Positions 41,032 to 50,512 of a DNA stretch of 55,555 nt are shown one piece after another. The notes under the pieces are model-generated. The model did not search any database. It had not been told where the DNA came from and saw nothing but the letters and a program-made list of their open reading frames with translations. The stretch lies in contig JAQXQN010000019.1 of assembly GCA_029101185.1 (NCBI GenBank), forward strand, positions 1-55,555, read 5' to 3'. The DNA comes from Eggerthellales bacterium. GTDB taxonomy: Bacteria > Actinomycetota > Coriobacteriia > Coriobacteriales > Eggerthellaceae. The first letter of the stretch is position 1, and each line of letters opens with the position of its first letter. Position numbers and translations under genes: made by a program.

Positions 41032-42213
41032 ATGCCTAATACCAATGGAACTGACCATCTTGCCGCGATTAAGGTCGTAGGCGTAGGCGGCGGCGGGTGC
41101 AATGCGGTCAACCGCATGGTGGAAGCCGGCGTCAAGGGCGTGGAGTTCATCGCCGTCAACACTGACCGCCAGGCGCTCATGCTCTCTTCGGCGGACAAGA
41201 CCATCCACATCGGGGCAGAGCTGACCCGTGGCCTTGGTGCCGGGGCCAACCCTCAGATTGGCTGCCAGGCCGCAGAGGAGTCCCGACAGGAGATCCGCGA
41301 CGCACTATCCGGCGCGGATATGGTGTTCGTCACCGCCGGTGAAGGCGGCGGGACCGGCACGGGAGCCGCCCCTATCGTGGCGGAGATTGCCCGTGAGGAG
41401 ATCGGTGCCCTTACCGTAGGTGTGGTTACCAAGCCCTTCAACTTTGAGGGACGCCTTCGTCGCAACCAGGCGGAGCAGGGCTGCGACCTGCTTTCCCAGA
41501 AGGTGGACACCCTGATTGTGATTCCCAATGACCGCCTGCTTGAGGTCATTGACAAGAAGACCTCCGTGCTTGACGCCTTCCGCATCGCGGATGACACCCT
41601 GCGCCAGGGCATCCAGGGCGTTACGGACCTGATCACCATCCCCGGTCTTATCAACCTTGACTTCGCCGACATCCGCACCGTTATGAAGGACGCCGGCACC
41701 GCTATGATGGGCATCGGCTTTGGCACCGGTGAGAACCGCGCCTACGATGCCGCTACCCAGGCCATCAACTCCAACCTGCTCGAGGCATCCATCCAGGGTG
41801 CCAGCAGGGTCCTGTTCTCTATCGCCGGCGGCTCCGACCTCACCCTTGCCGAGGTTGACGCGGCTGCCCGCACCATGGAGTCCGTCATCGATGAGGACGC
41901 CAATATCATCTACGGCCAGATTATCGACGAGTCCCTGGGAGACCAGGTGCGCATCACCGTCATCGCCACCGGATTTACCCGGGTCGCTGCGCCTGCCGCC
42001 AAGGAGCAGACCCCCCGTATGGATTTGTTCTCCACCCCTGCCCCCCAGGCTCAGCCCCGGGAGACCTACACCTCCAACCAGAGCCATCCTGCCGCCCCCG
42101 TGGCAACCTCTGGCGCCGCAAGCTCCTTTGGTTCCTCCATGTCCGGGCAGAACATGTCGGGCTCCCGCGTGACTGATGAGGATTACATCCCCGATTTCCT
42201 GCGCCGCCGCTAA
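41032..42213 (+). CDS. ftsZ: cell division protein FtsZ
   Basis: [60 protein letters not shown]-terminal IPDFLRRR. Confidence 0.98.
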   Translation: MPNTNGTDHLAAIKVVGVGGGGCNAVNRMVEAGVKGVEFIAVNTDRQALMLSSADKTIHIGAELTRGLGAGANPQIGCQAAEESRQEIRDALSGADMVFVTAGEGGGTGTGAAPIVAEIAREEIGALTVGVVTKPFNFEGRLRRNQAEQGCDLLSQKVDTLIVIPNDRLLEVIDKKTSVLDAFRIADDTLRQGIQGVTDLITIPGLINLDFADIRTVMKDAGTAMMGIGFGTGENRAYDAATQAINSNLLEASIQGASRVLFSIAGGSDLTLAEVDAAARTMESVIDEDANIIYGQIIDESLGDQVRITVIATGFTRVAAPAAKEQTPRMDLFSTPAPQAQPRETYTSNQSHPAAPVATSGAASSFGSSMSGQNMSGSRVTDEDYIPDFLRRR

Positions 42214-42235
42214 TCAATAGCCCGCAGCCATAGCC

Positions 42236-43114
42236 ATGACTTCAAAGACGGCCCTCCGATTGCCCATCCCAAAGCTTCGTGAGGGCCGCTTTGCGTTGCC
42301 TGACTCGTGTACTCAGGTCACTTCGTCATATATACGGGCATACACCGATGAGGCCCTCTTTGCCGCCACCGGAGTGAGGGTTGCTTTTACCACCAGGGAT
42401 GGGGGAGTGTCGCGCCCTCCCTTTGACTCCCTGAACCTGAGTCCCTTTATTGGGGATGACGAAGCGTGCGTCGCCCGCAACAAATCCCTGTTGTGTGCCG
42501 CCTTTGGCGCACAAGAGAGCCTGCTTATTCAGCCTAAGCAGGTCCATGGCGCCCGAATTGTGGAGTGCTCCCATTCCGCTTACGTCCCCCAGGTCGCTCA
42601 GGAGGCTCTTGAAGGGGCGGATGGGGTGGTGGTGTATTGCCCTGAGGTGTCCGCGTTGTTGTGCTTTGCGGATTGCGTGCCAGTGATTATTGTGGAGCCG
42701 GGGGGATGCTTTGCAGTGGTGCATGCGGGATGGCGGGGTGTTGACGGGCGTATTGCCCAGCAGGCCCTTGAGATGCTATGCGCCAGGACTCAGGCGCCGC
42801 CCCATGAATGCAACGTGTATCTGGGCCCCCATATCAGGTCCTGTCATTTTGAAGTAGGGCCTGAGGTAATGAACCGTTTCGTGTCGAATTTCGGTTTGGG
42901 GTGTTTGGCGGATCAGGGACATGTAGACTTACGCATCGCCCTTGAGGTCCAGCTTCTAGAAGCAGGAGCCTCGGCAGAGCGCATTTGCGATATGGGCACG
43001 TGCACCGTCTGCGACGGCGGTGAGGAGTTCTTCTCCTACCGCCTGACACAGGGCACCTGCGGCCGCCATGGCGCGTTTGCCGTGAGGGTTTCTAGCGGTA
43101 CTGTTGGTGCCTGA
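42236..43114 (+). CDS. pgeF: peptidoglycan editing factor PgeF (laccase-domain, YfiH)
   Basis: AFTTRDGGVSRPPFDSLNLS, QVHGARIV, DCVPVIIVEPGGCFAVVHAGWRG. Confidence 0.92.
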   Translation: MTSKTALRLPIPKLREGRFALPDSCTQVTSSYIRAYTDEALFAATGVRVAFTTRDGGVSRPPFDSLNLSPFIGDDEACVARNKSLLCAAFGAQESLLIQPKQVHGARIVECSHSAYVPQVAQEALEGADGVVVYCPEVSALLCFADCVPVIIVEPGGCFAVVHAGWRGVDGRIAQQALEMLCARTQAPPHECNVYLGPHIRSCHFEVGPEVMNRFVSNFGLGCLADQGHVDLRIALEVQLLEAGASAERICDMGTCTVCDGGEEFFSYRLTQGTCGRHGAFAVRVSSGTVGA

Positions 43115-43148
43115 TACAAATGTGGGATAAGAAGGGGAAGATCACCTC

Positions 43149-43850
43149 ATGACTCAGTTGCAGGGAATAGGGAAGCGGGCCTGCCAGATTAGGGCCACCA
43201 TCTCCGAGGCCTGCGCCCAATCGGGAAGAGACCCCCAAGAAGTGCTGCTCATCGGCGTGTCGAAGACGGTAGACGTTGACGCGGTGGAGCAGGCAATAAC
43301 CGCCGGAATCCATGACTTCGGAGAGAACCGTCCCTGCGAGCTTGCTCGCAAGCACGACGCCTTCCCCGAGCAGCGATGGCACTTCATCGGCAATATCCAA
43401 TCCCGCCAGCTTAATCAGGTGGTGGGAAGGGCGTATCTGATTCACTCCCTGTGGGATAGGGACCACGCCTCTCGCATTGACCGTCTTGCCGCGGCAGCGG
43501 GGGTCATCCAGGACGTGCTGATTGAGGTCAACGATGGAGAGGACAACAAGCAGGGCCTTGACCCGCGGGACCTCTGGCCCATGCTTGAACACTGCGCCAC
43601 CCTTCCTCATCTGCGTGTGCGGGGGCTGATGATCATGGCTCCCGCCCATGACCCCCAAAGGGCCCGCCAGACCTTCGCCTCCCTGGCTTGCCTGAGGGAT
43701 GAGACCGCCCATCGCCTGGTGGCATTAGGGGCTGACAACATTGCTCTGGATGAACTTTCGATGGGAATGACCGACGATTACCCCTTGGCAATCCTTGAAG
43801 GGGCTACTATGGTGCGGGTGGGTCGTGCACTATTCAGTGAAGATTCGTAG
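43149..43850 (+). CDS. yggS: YggS-family pyridoxal phosphate homeostasis protein
   Basis: LLIGVSKTVDVDAVEQAI, DFGENR, WHFIGNIQSRQ, LSMGMTDDYPLAILEGATMVRVGRALF. Confidence 0.92.
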   Translation: MTQLQGIGKRACQIRATISEACAQSGRDPQEVLLIGVSKTVDVDAVEQAITAGIHDFGENRPCELARKHDAFPEQRWHFIGNIQSRQLNQVVGRAYLIHSLWDRDHASRIDRLAAAAGVIQDVLIEVNDGEDNKQGLDPRDLWPMLEHCATLPHLRVRGLMIMAPAHDPQRARQTFASLACLRDETAHRLVALGADNIALDELSMGMTDDYPLAILEGATMVRVGRALFSEDS

Positions 43851-43884
43851 CAACGCATGGCCCCGGCATAGATAGGTGAACACT

Positions 43885-44772
43885 ATGGAACTGAGAATCC
43901 CCCAGTTTGAAGATTTGAAGGGAAGGCTGGGCTTTAAGGGCTCAAGCGCCTCCTCTTCACAAGCACCCCAGGATGAGTATTCCGACGGGTATCAGGACGA
44001 GTATTTTGACGACTACGGTGAGTACGGTTACGACGACTCTGCGGATTACACTGAGTATGAGGCCGCGTCTAGCCGCATTCCCGCCCACGCCTCGGGTTCC
44101 TCGACCTCGGGTTTGGCCAGCTCCACGCTGGCATCCGCTGGCTCTGCAAATCGCGGTAGTAGCGCGCGGCTGGTAAGCGCTCAGGACGTGCGGGCCCATA
44201 CCCGCTATACGCCTTCGGCTTCCGAGGAGGGCTACACCACTCGGGCAAGCCGGGTTGCGGCCCAGCCCGCTTCGATAGAGGAGCCCTCCGTCAGCAGGGA
44301 CCTTGCCTCCATCCAGCGGGAGGAGCAGCGCTCTCCGGGGCTTAACGGGCTATTCGTCCCGTCATCCACCCCGATAAGCAGCGCCCCCGGTAGGGCCATG
44401 GTGGCCTCTTCCGCTGAGGTCATGCGCTCCCAGCGCCAGGAGGTGTTCTCCAGCCCTGCATCCGAGCCCGCCCCCGCTGCCACCTCGGTGCCCGCGCCCA
44501 AGACTAGCTCGAGGATCCTGACGGTAATCAAGCCCGTGAGCTACAACGACGCGGAGCGGGTCTCTCGGATCATCAAGACCGGGGACGTGGCTGTCATCAG
44601 CCTCAGGGGCACCTCTGAGGCTTTGGGCAAGCGGATCTTGGACTTCAGCTTCGGCGTCGCCTGCGCTCTTGAGGCCCAGGTGGAACTGGTGTCTGCCCAG
44701 GTGTACGCCATCTGTCGTGGGGCAGAGCTGAGCGAGTCCGAAAAGGCCCGCCTGAGGGAACAGGGGCTCTAG
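43885..44772 (+). CDS. sepF: cell division protein SepF with extended disordered N-terminus
   Basis: C-terminal IKPVSYNDAERVSRIIKTGDVAVISLRGTSEALGKRILDFSFGVACALEAQVELVSAQVYAI. Confidence 0.88.
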   Translation: MELRIPQFEDLKGRLGFKGSSASSSQAPQDEYSDGYQDEYFDDYGEYGYDDSADYTEYEAASSRIPAHASGSSTSGLASSTLASAGSANRGSSARLVSAQDVRAHTRYTPSASEEGYTTRASRVAAQPASIEEPSVSRDLASIQREEQRSPGLNGLFVPSSTPISSAPGRAMVASSAEVMRSQRQEVFSSPASEPAPAATSVPAPKTSSRILTVIKPVSYNDAERVSRIIKTGDVAVISLRGTSEALGKRILDFSFGVACALEAQVELVSAQVYAICRGAELSESEKARLREQGL

Positions 44773-44775
44773 GCC

Positions 44776-45030
44776 ATGCTTGGATTCATCATCTTGAAGG
44801 CCGTAGACATCTACACCTTGCTGATTGTGGTGTACGTGCTCATGTCCTGGATTCCCAACAAGCGGGGTTTTCTCGCGGACGTGGACACTGCCCTGGGTAA
44901 GCTCTGCGACCCGTATCTGGACCTGTTTCGGCGTATCATCCCCCCGGTAGGCATGGTGGACTTTTCGCCCATCGTGGCGCTGATTGCCCTGGAGCTGGTG
45001 GCCCGTCTGATTGTGGGCGTGCTGCTGTAG
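44776..45030 (+). CDS. YggT family membrane protein
   Basis: VVYVLMSWIPNKRGF...LCDPYLDLFRRIIPPVGMVDFSPIVALIAL. Confidence 0.9.
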   Translation: MLGFIILKAVDIYTLLIVVYVLMSWIPNKRGFLADVDTALGKLCDPYLDLFRRIIPPVGMVDFSPIVALIALELVARLIVGVLL

Positions 45031-45116
45031 GTCCCAAGCCTTGTGTATTGAAACCGCGGCGAAGGGTGCAAAAACCGCGCGCAAGCGCCGCTTAGACCCA
45101 AAAAGGAGAATGAGAA

Positions 45117-45944
45117 ATGGCTATCACCTCTGCTGAGATTCACGAACAGGGCTTTTCCGTCACCCGTAAGGCCGGCTACGACATTGACGAAGTGGACGTG
45201 TTCCTGGAGTACGTGGCATCCGGAATTGACGCCCTTAACGCTGAGATCGAAGAGCTGCTTGCTCAAATTGACGAGCTTCAGGCCCAGGCATCCCTGGCCC
45301 CTGCGGCTGACTATGAGCCTGCGGCGGCTCCTGCGCCTCTGACCCCTGCCCATGGGGATTTCGAGGCCTCCGAGTCCGAGAAGGACGCCCGTATCGCCGA
45401 GCTTGAGGCCGCCCTGGCCGAGAAGGAGCTGGACGCTTCGGCAATTTCTAACGCCCTGGTCACCGCCCAGCGCTCTGCCCAGCTGGTGGTTGACGATGCC
45501 CGCGCCGACGCCAAGCGTATCATCGCTGAGGCTGAGGAGGACGCTGCCTCCATCATCGCCCGGGCCGAGGCCGAGAAGGAGAAGATCGAGGACACCATCG
45601 ATGCCCTTGACGCCTCCCACAAGCAGACCTGCGAGGATTACTCCGCCGCCCTGCGCGCATTTATCGAGGACGCCTCCAAGAAGCTTGACGATGTTGAGGA
45701 CGAGCTGGCCCGCAAGGAAGGCCGCAAGCAGGCCCACGCACGCTTCTCCAACCCTGCCCAGGCTCCCGTTATGAAGCCTTCCGTGGCCCCCGCCGGCACC
45801 AATGGCGCGGTGGCTCCGAGCTACGTGGCTCCCACTGCCGCAAGCGTGATGCCCGTCAGCCATGCCAAGCCCTCTGCGGTTGAGAAGGACCTGAGCGGTT
45901 TCGGCGACGCTTCTGACGCTTTTGATCTGGGAGACCTTGACTAG
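45117..45944 (+). CDS. divIVA: DivIVA-domain protein (Wag31-like)
   Basis: MAITSAEIHEQGFSVTRKAGYDIDEVDVFLEYVA, coiled-coil. Confidence 0.88.
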   Translation: MAITSAEIHEQGFSVTRKAGYDIDEVDVFLEYVASGIDALNAEIEELLAQIDELQAQASLAPAADYEPAAAPAPLTPAHGDFEASESEKDARIAELEAALAEKELDASAISNALVTAQRSAQLVVDDARADAKRIIAEAEEDAASIIARAEAEKEKIEDTIDALDASHKQTCEDYSAALRAFIEDASKKLDDVEDELARKEGRKQAHARFSNPAQAPVMKPSVAPAGTNGAVAPSYVAPTAASVMPVSHAKPSAVEKDLSGFGDASDAFDLGDLD

Positions 45945-46028
45945 GTTAGGGTTTGCCAGCGGCATCTAGCATTACTGGTGGCGCCTGGTGCCCCACAACG
46001 CCAGCAGCACCCTTTGCCTTTGATTGAC

Positions 46029-46065
46029 GCATACAAAAGCCCGCATGACGCGGGCTTTTGTATGC
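46029..46065. terminator. bidirectional terminator between divIVA and rnpB
   Basis: GCATACAAAAGCCCGC-atgac-GCGGGCTTTTGTATGC, 16-bp perfect stem. Confidence 0.85.
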
Positions 46066-46440
46066 CGTAGCAGGCCTGTAAGCCGGGTTCTGTCTTTGAA
46101 GACGGCCATTTATCTTGGACACGCGTCACCGCGGGCCTCTTCGCGGGCTACCCGCGCACACGGAGGAGCTGAACCGCATTGTGCGCCTATTTGCCCTTGC
46201 TTCGGATGGGGTTTACCAAGCCGCGCCGTTACCAGCGCGCTGGTGCGCTCTTACCGCACCTTTCCAGCTTTTCTCCTGGCGGCAGGGCCGCTGGTTAGAG
46301 TTTCCTTTTCTATAGCACTTTCCGTCGGGTTTCCCCGCCCGGCCGTTAGCCGGCATCCCGCTCCTAGAAGCCCGGACTTTCCTCACGGGGCCGGCATGCC
46401 GCCCCGCGCGACCGTCCGGCCTGCATAGCGCGGGACATGG
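46066..46440 (-). ncRNA. rnpB: RNase P RNA (bacterial class A)
   Basis: Minus strand: gaggaaagtccgggcttc ... acagaacccggcttac conserved elements. Confidence 0.92.
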
Positions 46441-46558
46441 TACCACAGCCTTGAGGGAAAATCCTTTAGGTGGTATTGGCGGGTTGCAGACACTATCAAC
46501 AAATCATGGGGGTACCATAGGGACAATACGGATACCTCACAGATAAAGGAGGATCGCC

Positions 46559-47239
46559 ATGTGCAGCCGACAGTCCCATCGTGAATCCCCGAAACCCTGG
46601 AGTGCTCTTGTGGGGGCAGGCCCCTTCAACGAAGGACACTTCGCCAAGGAGGCCTTTGGCTTCGTGTTGGCGGCAGACGGGGGATACGCCCATCTGGCGG
46701 GACATGGGTTGGCGCCTGATTTCGCCCTGGGGGACTTTGATTCTCTGGGGTATGTGCCTGCAGATGTGCCCTGCGAGATCCATCCAACCATGAAAGACGC
46801 CAGCGATACCGCATTGGCCCTTGCTTGGCTTAAGGCTCGGGATTATGAGGCAGTGGCGGTCTACGGCGTCCTTGGGGGCCAGCGGCCCGAGCACACTTTT
46901 GCCGCCCTGGCCTCCCTTGCTCGGGCGGCCTCGGAGGGGCTGCGGGTGGTGGCGGTCGGGGAGGAACATATGGTTTGGGCCATCCATTCCGATAGCCAGA
47001 TTCAGGGTTGTTTGGAACTGCCCGCCCTGCAAGAGGGCTTCGTGTCCCTGTTTGCTTTCGGAGGGCCGGTTGCGGGTTTGAGCGTCCAGGGACTGAAGTA
47101 TGAGACGAAGGGTACAGACCTTAGGCCTGATTCCACTTTGGGTCTGTCAAACGAATTCTGCGGCGTCCCGAGCCGAATAACCCTCGAAGCGGGCACCTTG
47201 CTTGTTTTCACCCCGCTTCTCGGGCTGCCTGAGGCTTAG
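46559..47239 (+). CDS. thiN: thiamine pyrophosphokinase (thiamine diphosphokinase)
   Basis: ADGGYAHLAGHGLAPDFALGDFDSLGYVP, HPTMKDASDTALALAWL, GVLGGQRPEHTFA. Confidence 0.88.
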   Translation: MCSRQSHRESPKPWSALVGAGPFNEGHFAKEAFGFVLAADGGYAHLAGHGLAPDFALGDFDSLGYVPADVPCEIHPTMKDASDTALALAWLKARDYEAVAVYGVLGGQRPEHTFAALASLARAASEGLRVVAVGEEHMVWAIHSDSQIQGCLELPALQEGFVSLFAFGGPVAGLSVQGLKYETKGTDLRPDSTLGLSNEFCGVPSRITLEAGTLLVFTPLLGLPEA

Positions 47240-47256
47240 GGAACTATACTTGCTCG

Positions 47257-47345
47257 TATCGGGGAGCTTGCTGCTGCGGGCTGAGAGGAGGGGAGCACCC
47301 CTCGACCCGTTGAACCTGTTTGGATAATGCCAGCGAAGGGAGTCT
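47257..47345 (+). promoter_or_regulatory. TPP (THI-box) riboswitch
   Basis: ggggagc...gggctgagagg...gacccgttgaacctgtttggataatgccagcgaaggga; TATACT -10 at 47244-47249. Confidence 0.92.
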
Positions 47346-47350
47346 TACTT

Positions 47351-48220
47351 ATGGCACCACTGTATGCAACCACCCCAGAAATTCAGGACGGCATCCGTCG
47401 CGCCGCCTCCGTCCTGCGTGAGAAGGGCGCTTTGGTGCACTGCATCACCAACTACGTGACGGTGGAAAGCTGTGCAAACGCCGTTCTTGCGGTGGGGGCA
47501 AGCCCCATCATGTCGGACGAGCCCACGGATGTAGAGGACATCCAGAACATCTGCGGCGCTCTGGTAATCAACATTGGCACCCTGAATCAACAGACCATTC
47601 AGGGCATGATGGCGGCAGGTGATGCGGCGGCCCGCGCCAAGCATCCCATCGTGCTTGACCCGGTGGGGGCAGGCGCTTCTCGTCTGCGCACCCATGTGTC
47701 AAGCACTCTGCTTAACACCCTGCCTGTGACCTTGATTAGGTCGAATATGTCCGAGGCCAAGGCCCTTTCCGGAGCAAGCGCAAAGACCAAGGGCGTAGAC
47801 GTGAACCCTGAGGATGCGGTTACCCCGGAGAATCTGGAGCGGTCAGCACGCTTCGCCCGGGACCTTGCCCGCAACGCCGGGTGCGTGGTGGCCATCACCG
47901 GGGCTATCGACCTGATTTCCGATGGGCAGCGGGTCTTCGCGGTGGGCAACGGCTCTCCCATGCAGGGCCGCATCACCGGTGCCGGCTGTATGCTTTCCGC
48001 CTTCAGCGGCGGGTATCTGGCGGCAAATCCTGAGGACGCCCTGTTTGCCGCCCTGGCGGCTGTGGTTCATGCTGGAGTTGCCGGGCAGCGGGCCCAGGCG
48101 CGGATGGAGGGCAACCCCCAGGACGGCACAGGAAGCTTCCGCACCTATCTGATGGATGCCCTGAGCACCCTGACCCCTGATCAGCTGGCCGCAGAGGCCC
48201 GGGTTGAGCAGGTCCTCTAG
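47351..48220 (+). CDS. thiM: hydroxyethylthiazole kinase
   Basis: VHCITNYVTVESCANAVLAVGASPIMSDEP, VLDPVGAGAS, GNGSPMQGRITGAGCMLSAFSGGYLA. Confidence 0.95.
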   Translation: MAPLYATTPEIQDGIRRAASVLREKGALVHCITNYVTVESCANAVLAVGASPIMSDEPTDVEDIQNICGALVINIGTLNQQTIQGMMAAGDAAARAKHPIVLDPVGAGASRLRTHVSSTLLNTLPVTLIRSNMSEAKALSGASAKTKGVDVNPEDAVTPENLERSARFARDLARNAGCVVAITGAIDLISDGQRVFAVGNGSPMQGRITGAGCMLSAFSGGYLAANPEDALFAALAAVVHAGVAGQRAQARMEGNPQDGTGSFRTYLMDALSTLTPDQLAAEARVEQVL

Positions 48221-48236
48221 GACAGGGGCGTTGGAT

Positions 48237-48959
48237 ATGGATCGGGCTATGGCGGGGGATTGTGTGCAAGCCCGCGCACAATCTCAGGCCCCTGATTCCC
48301 CCCGCAGATGGCTGCAAGAGCACCCTGAGGCGTTGATTCTCTATGGGGTGAGCGACAATGCCTGGCTTGCTGGCAGGACTCTCGGGGAGTGCTGCGCTCA
48401 GGCGGTTTCAGGAGGCGTGAGCTTTCTTCAAATCAGGGATAAGGAAGCCTCCACGGCACGGCTGGTGGAGGAGTATCGGCAGGTTTCCTCCTGCCTGGCC
48501 GAGACGCTGGGTTGCTGGGTGCCGCTGGTGATTAATGACGATGTTGCCGCCGCCCTTGCATCCGGCGCCGACGGGGTTCATGTGGGCCAGGATGACATGG
48601 CCTGCGCCCGGGCCCGGCAGATGCTTGGCCCCCATAAGATTGTGGGGGTGTCCGCTCAAACGGTGGAGCAGGCCCTTGCTGCCCAGGAGGCTGGGGCTGA
48701 TTACCTGGGGGTGGGGGCACTGATTCCTACACCCACCAAGCCCGATGCGGTTGATGTTACCTACCAGCAGCTGCAAGAGATCTGCCAGGCGGTGGATATC
48801 CCTGTGGTGGGCATTGGCGGGCTGAATCTGAACACCTTGAAAGTCCTTAAGGGCAGCGGCGTTGCTGGGGCAGCGGTGGTGTCCGCCGTGTTTGCCGCCG
48901 AAGACATCCGCCAGGCAAGCGCGGATTTGCGAAGGGAGCTTAATCGTGTCCTTACCTGA
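48237..48959 (+). CDS. thiE: thiamine-phosphate synthase
   Basis: VSFLQIRDKEAS, LVINDDVAAALASGADGVHVGQDDM, ADYLGVGALIPTPTKPDA, VVGIGGLN; start approximate. Confidence 0.93.
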   Translation: MDRAMAGDCVQARAQSQAPDSPRRWLQEHPEALILYGVSDNAWLAGRTLGECCAQAVSGGVSFLQIRDKEASTARLVEEYRQVSSCLAETLGCWVPLVINDDVAAALASGADGVHVGQDDMACARARQMLGPHKIVGVSAQTVEQALAAQEAGADYLGVGALIPTPTKPDAVDVTYQQLQEICQAVDIPVVGIGGLNLNTLKVLKGSGVAGAAVVSAVFAAEDIRQASADLRRELNRVLT

Positions 48960-49809
48960 ATGGAGCCTTCCTGCATGCCCCCATATCCCAAGTGTGCTCA
49001 CCATCGCGGGATCTGATAGCAGCGGTGGGGCGGGTATCCAGGCGGATATCAAGACCATCACCGCCTGCGGCTGCTTTGCCCAAAGCGCCATTGCGGCACT
49101 GACGGCGCAAAACACCCTTGGAGTCGCCCAGGTGGTCAACATTGATCCTCAAGCCTTGGTCAACCAGATCATGGCGGTGTTTGACGATATTGCCCCTGCA
49201 GCGGTCAAGGTGGGCATGCTTTCCACCGCGGACAACATGAGGGCCACCTCCCGGGTGCTTAAGGAACTTGCGCAGCAGGGCAGGGGGCCGCAGTACGTGG
49301 TGGTAGACCCGGTGATGGTGGCCACAAGCGGCGCCGCCCTGATGGACGGGGATGCCGCAGAGGCCCTTGAGGAGCTCATGGGTCAGGCATGCGTCATCAC
49401 CCCTAACATCCCTGAGGCCCAGGTGCTCTGCGGGATGGAGATTCGCACCCCCCAGGAGATGGAGCAGGCAGCGGTGCTCCTAGCGAAGCGTACCAGGAGC
49501 GCAGTGCTGCTCAAGGGCGGGCATTTCTGGGGGGATACCTGTAACGATCTGCTGATGGAGCCCGATGGATCCGCCCAATGGTTTGAGGGGCCCCGGGTCA
49601 AGACTGAAAACACCCATGGCACGGGGTGCACCCTGTCAAGCGCTTTGGCAAGCGGCCTTGCCCGGGGAATGGATATTCCTCGGGCGGTACGCTTCGCTAA
49701 GGACTATGTGGCGGGAGCCCTTGCCTCCGGGTTGGACCTGGGGCGGGGGTCGGGGCCTGTAGACCACATGTGGATGTATCGGAAGACGAATGAAGCCGCC
49801 TGTCAATAA
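48946..49809 (+). CDS. thiD: hydroxymethylpyrimidine/phosphomethylpyrimidine kinase
   Basis: VLTIAGSDSSGGAGIQADIKTITACGCF, VVDPVMVATSG, TENTHGTGCTLSSALASGLA; likely GTG start overlapping thiE. Confidence 0.94.
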   Translation: MSLPEWSLPACPHIPSVLTIAGSDSSGGAGIQADIKTITACGCFAQSAIAALTAQNTLGVAQVVNIDPQALVNQIMAVFDDIAPAAVKVGMLSTADNMRATSRVLKELAQQGRGPQYVVVDPVMVATSGAALMDGDAAEALEELMGQACVITPNIPEAQVLCGMEIRTPQEMEQAAVLLAKRTRSAVLLKGGHFWGDTCNDLLMEPDGSAQWFEGPRVKTENTHGTGCTLSSALASGLARGMDIPRAVRFAKDYVAGALASGLDLGRGSGPVDHMWMYRKTNEAACQ

Positions 49810-49834
49810 TCACTGCCAATAAACTGGTGTACCC

Positions 49835-49866
49835 GTGGGGTACTTTAGTTAACTAAAGTACCCCAC
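49835..49866. repeat. perfect 32-bp palindrome
   Basis: GTGGGGTACTTTAGTT/AACTAAAGTACCCCAC, 16-bp arms, no spacer. Confidence 0.97.
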
Positions 49867-49890
49867 CCAAAATGACGCATATATGAGTCA

Positions 49891-49921
49891 GGCCCCATCC
49901 TACGCAGGGTGGGGCCTGCTT
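49891..49921 (+). terminator. hairpin after thiD (terminator candidate)
   Basis: AGGCCCCATCC-tacgca-GGGTGGGGCCTgcttgt. Confidence 0.6.
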
Positions 49922-50000
49922 GTGGGGCAGCATTTGAGCGGGGGTGTGCAATCCGAGATTCAGGTAATAAAAAAGAGCCCCGAAAGGCTCTGAAGATTCG

Positions 50001-50077
50001 TGGTAGCCCGGAGGGGATTCGAACCCCCGATCTCCGCCTTGAGAGGGCGGCGTCCTAAACCGCTAGACGACCGGGCC
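50001..50077 (-). tRNA. tRNA-Glu(CTC)
   Basis: Reverse complement GGCCCGGTCGTCTAGCGG...CTCTCAA...GGTTCGAATCC...CCGGGCTACCA. Confidence 0.94.
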
Positions 50078-50100
50078 ATGTACCTGGTGCTCTTGAGAAT

Positions 50101-50174
50101 TGGCTGGGGTGGAAGGAGTCGAACCCTCACATACGGCACCAGAAACCGCTGTCCTGCCATTAGACGACACCCCA
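50101..50174 (-). tRNA. tRNA-Gln(CTG)
   Basis: Reverse complement TGGGGTGTCGTCTAATGGCAGG...TTCTGGT...GGTTCGACTCC...CACCCCAGCCA. Confidence 0.93.
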
Positions 50175-50512
50175 GTGCGCGTCGCGTTCATCTCAAGCGC
50201 AAGACAGTATATTATGCATATGCCAGAGATGTGTCAAGCACGAATTTGAAGAAATTAGAAAAATGTTTGGCATGGCCTTCCGACCCGGTTTGTCGGCAGG
50301 ATCCCACTCTGTTCATCGCCGGCCGTCCCAGAGAGCAAAAATCCTAACGAATACACTGGCCACCATGGTGGCGGCATCCCGAATTCTTCCATCTTTCGGA
50401 ATCGGGAATCGGCCAAAACCGCGAAGGCTGCCCTAAGCCGAAAAGATGGCTAGAGGTTGCACAGGCTGCCGCAAGCCGCGAAGACGGCCTGGGCTGGTGA
50501 TGGGAGTGGGGG

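Noticed and set aside
46024-46446. Small ORFs (46024..46428, 46115..46315, 46213..46446)
   Set aside because: Located on RNase P RNA, which has conserved class A signature sequences.
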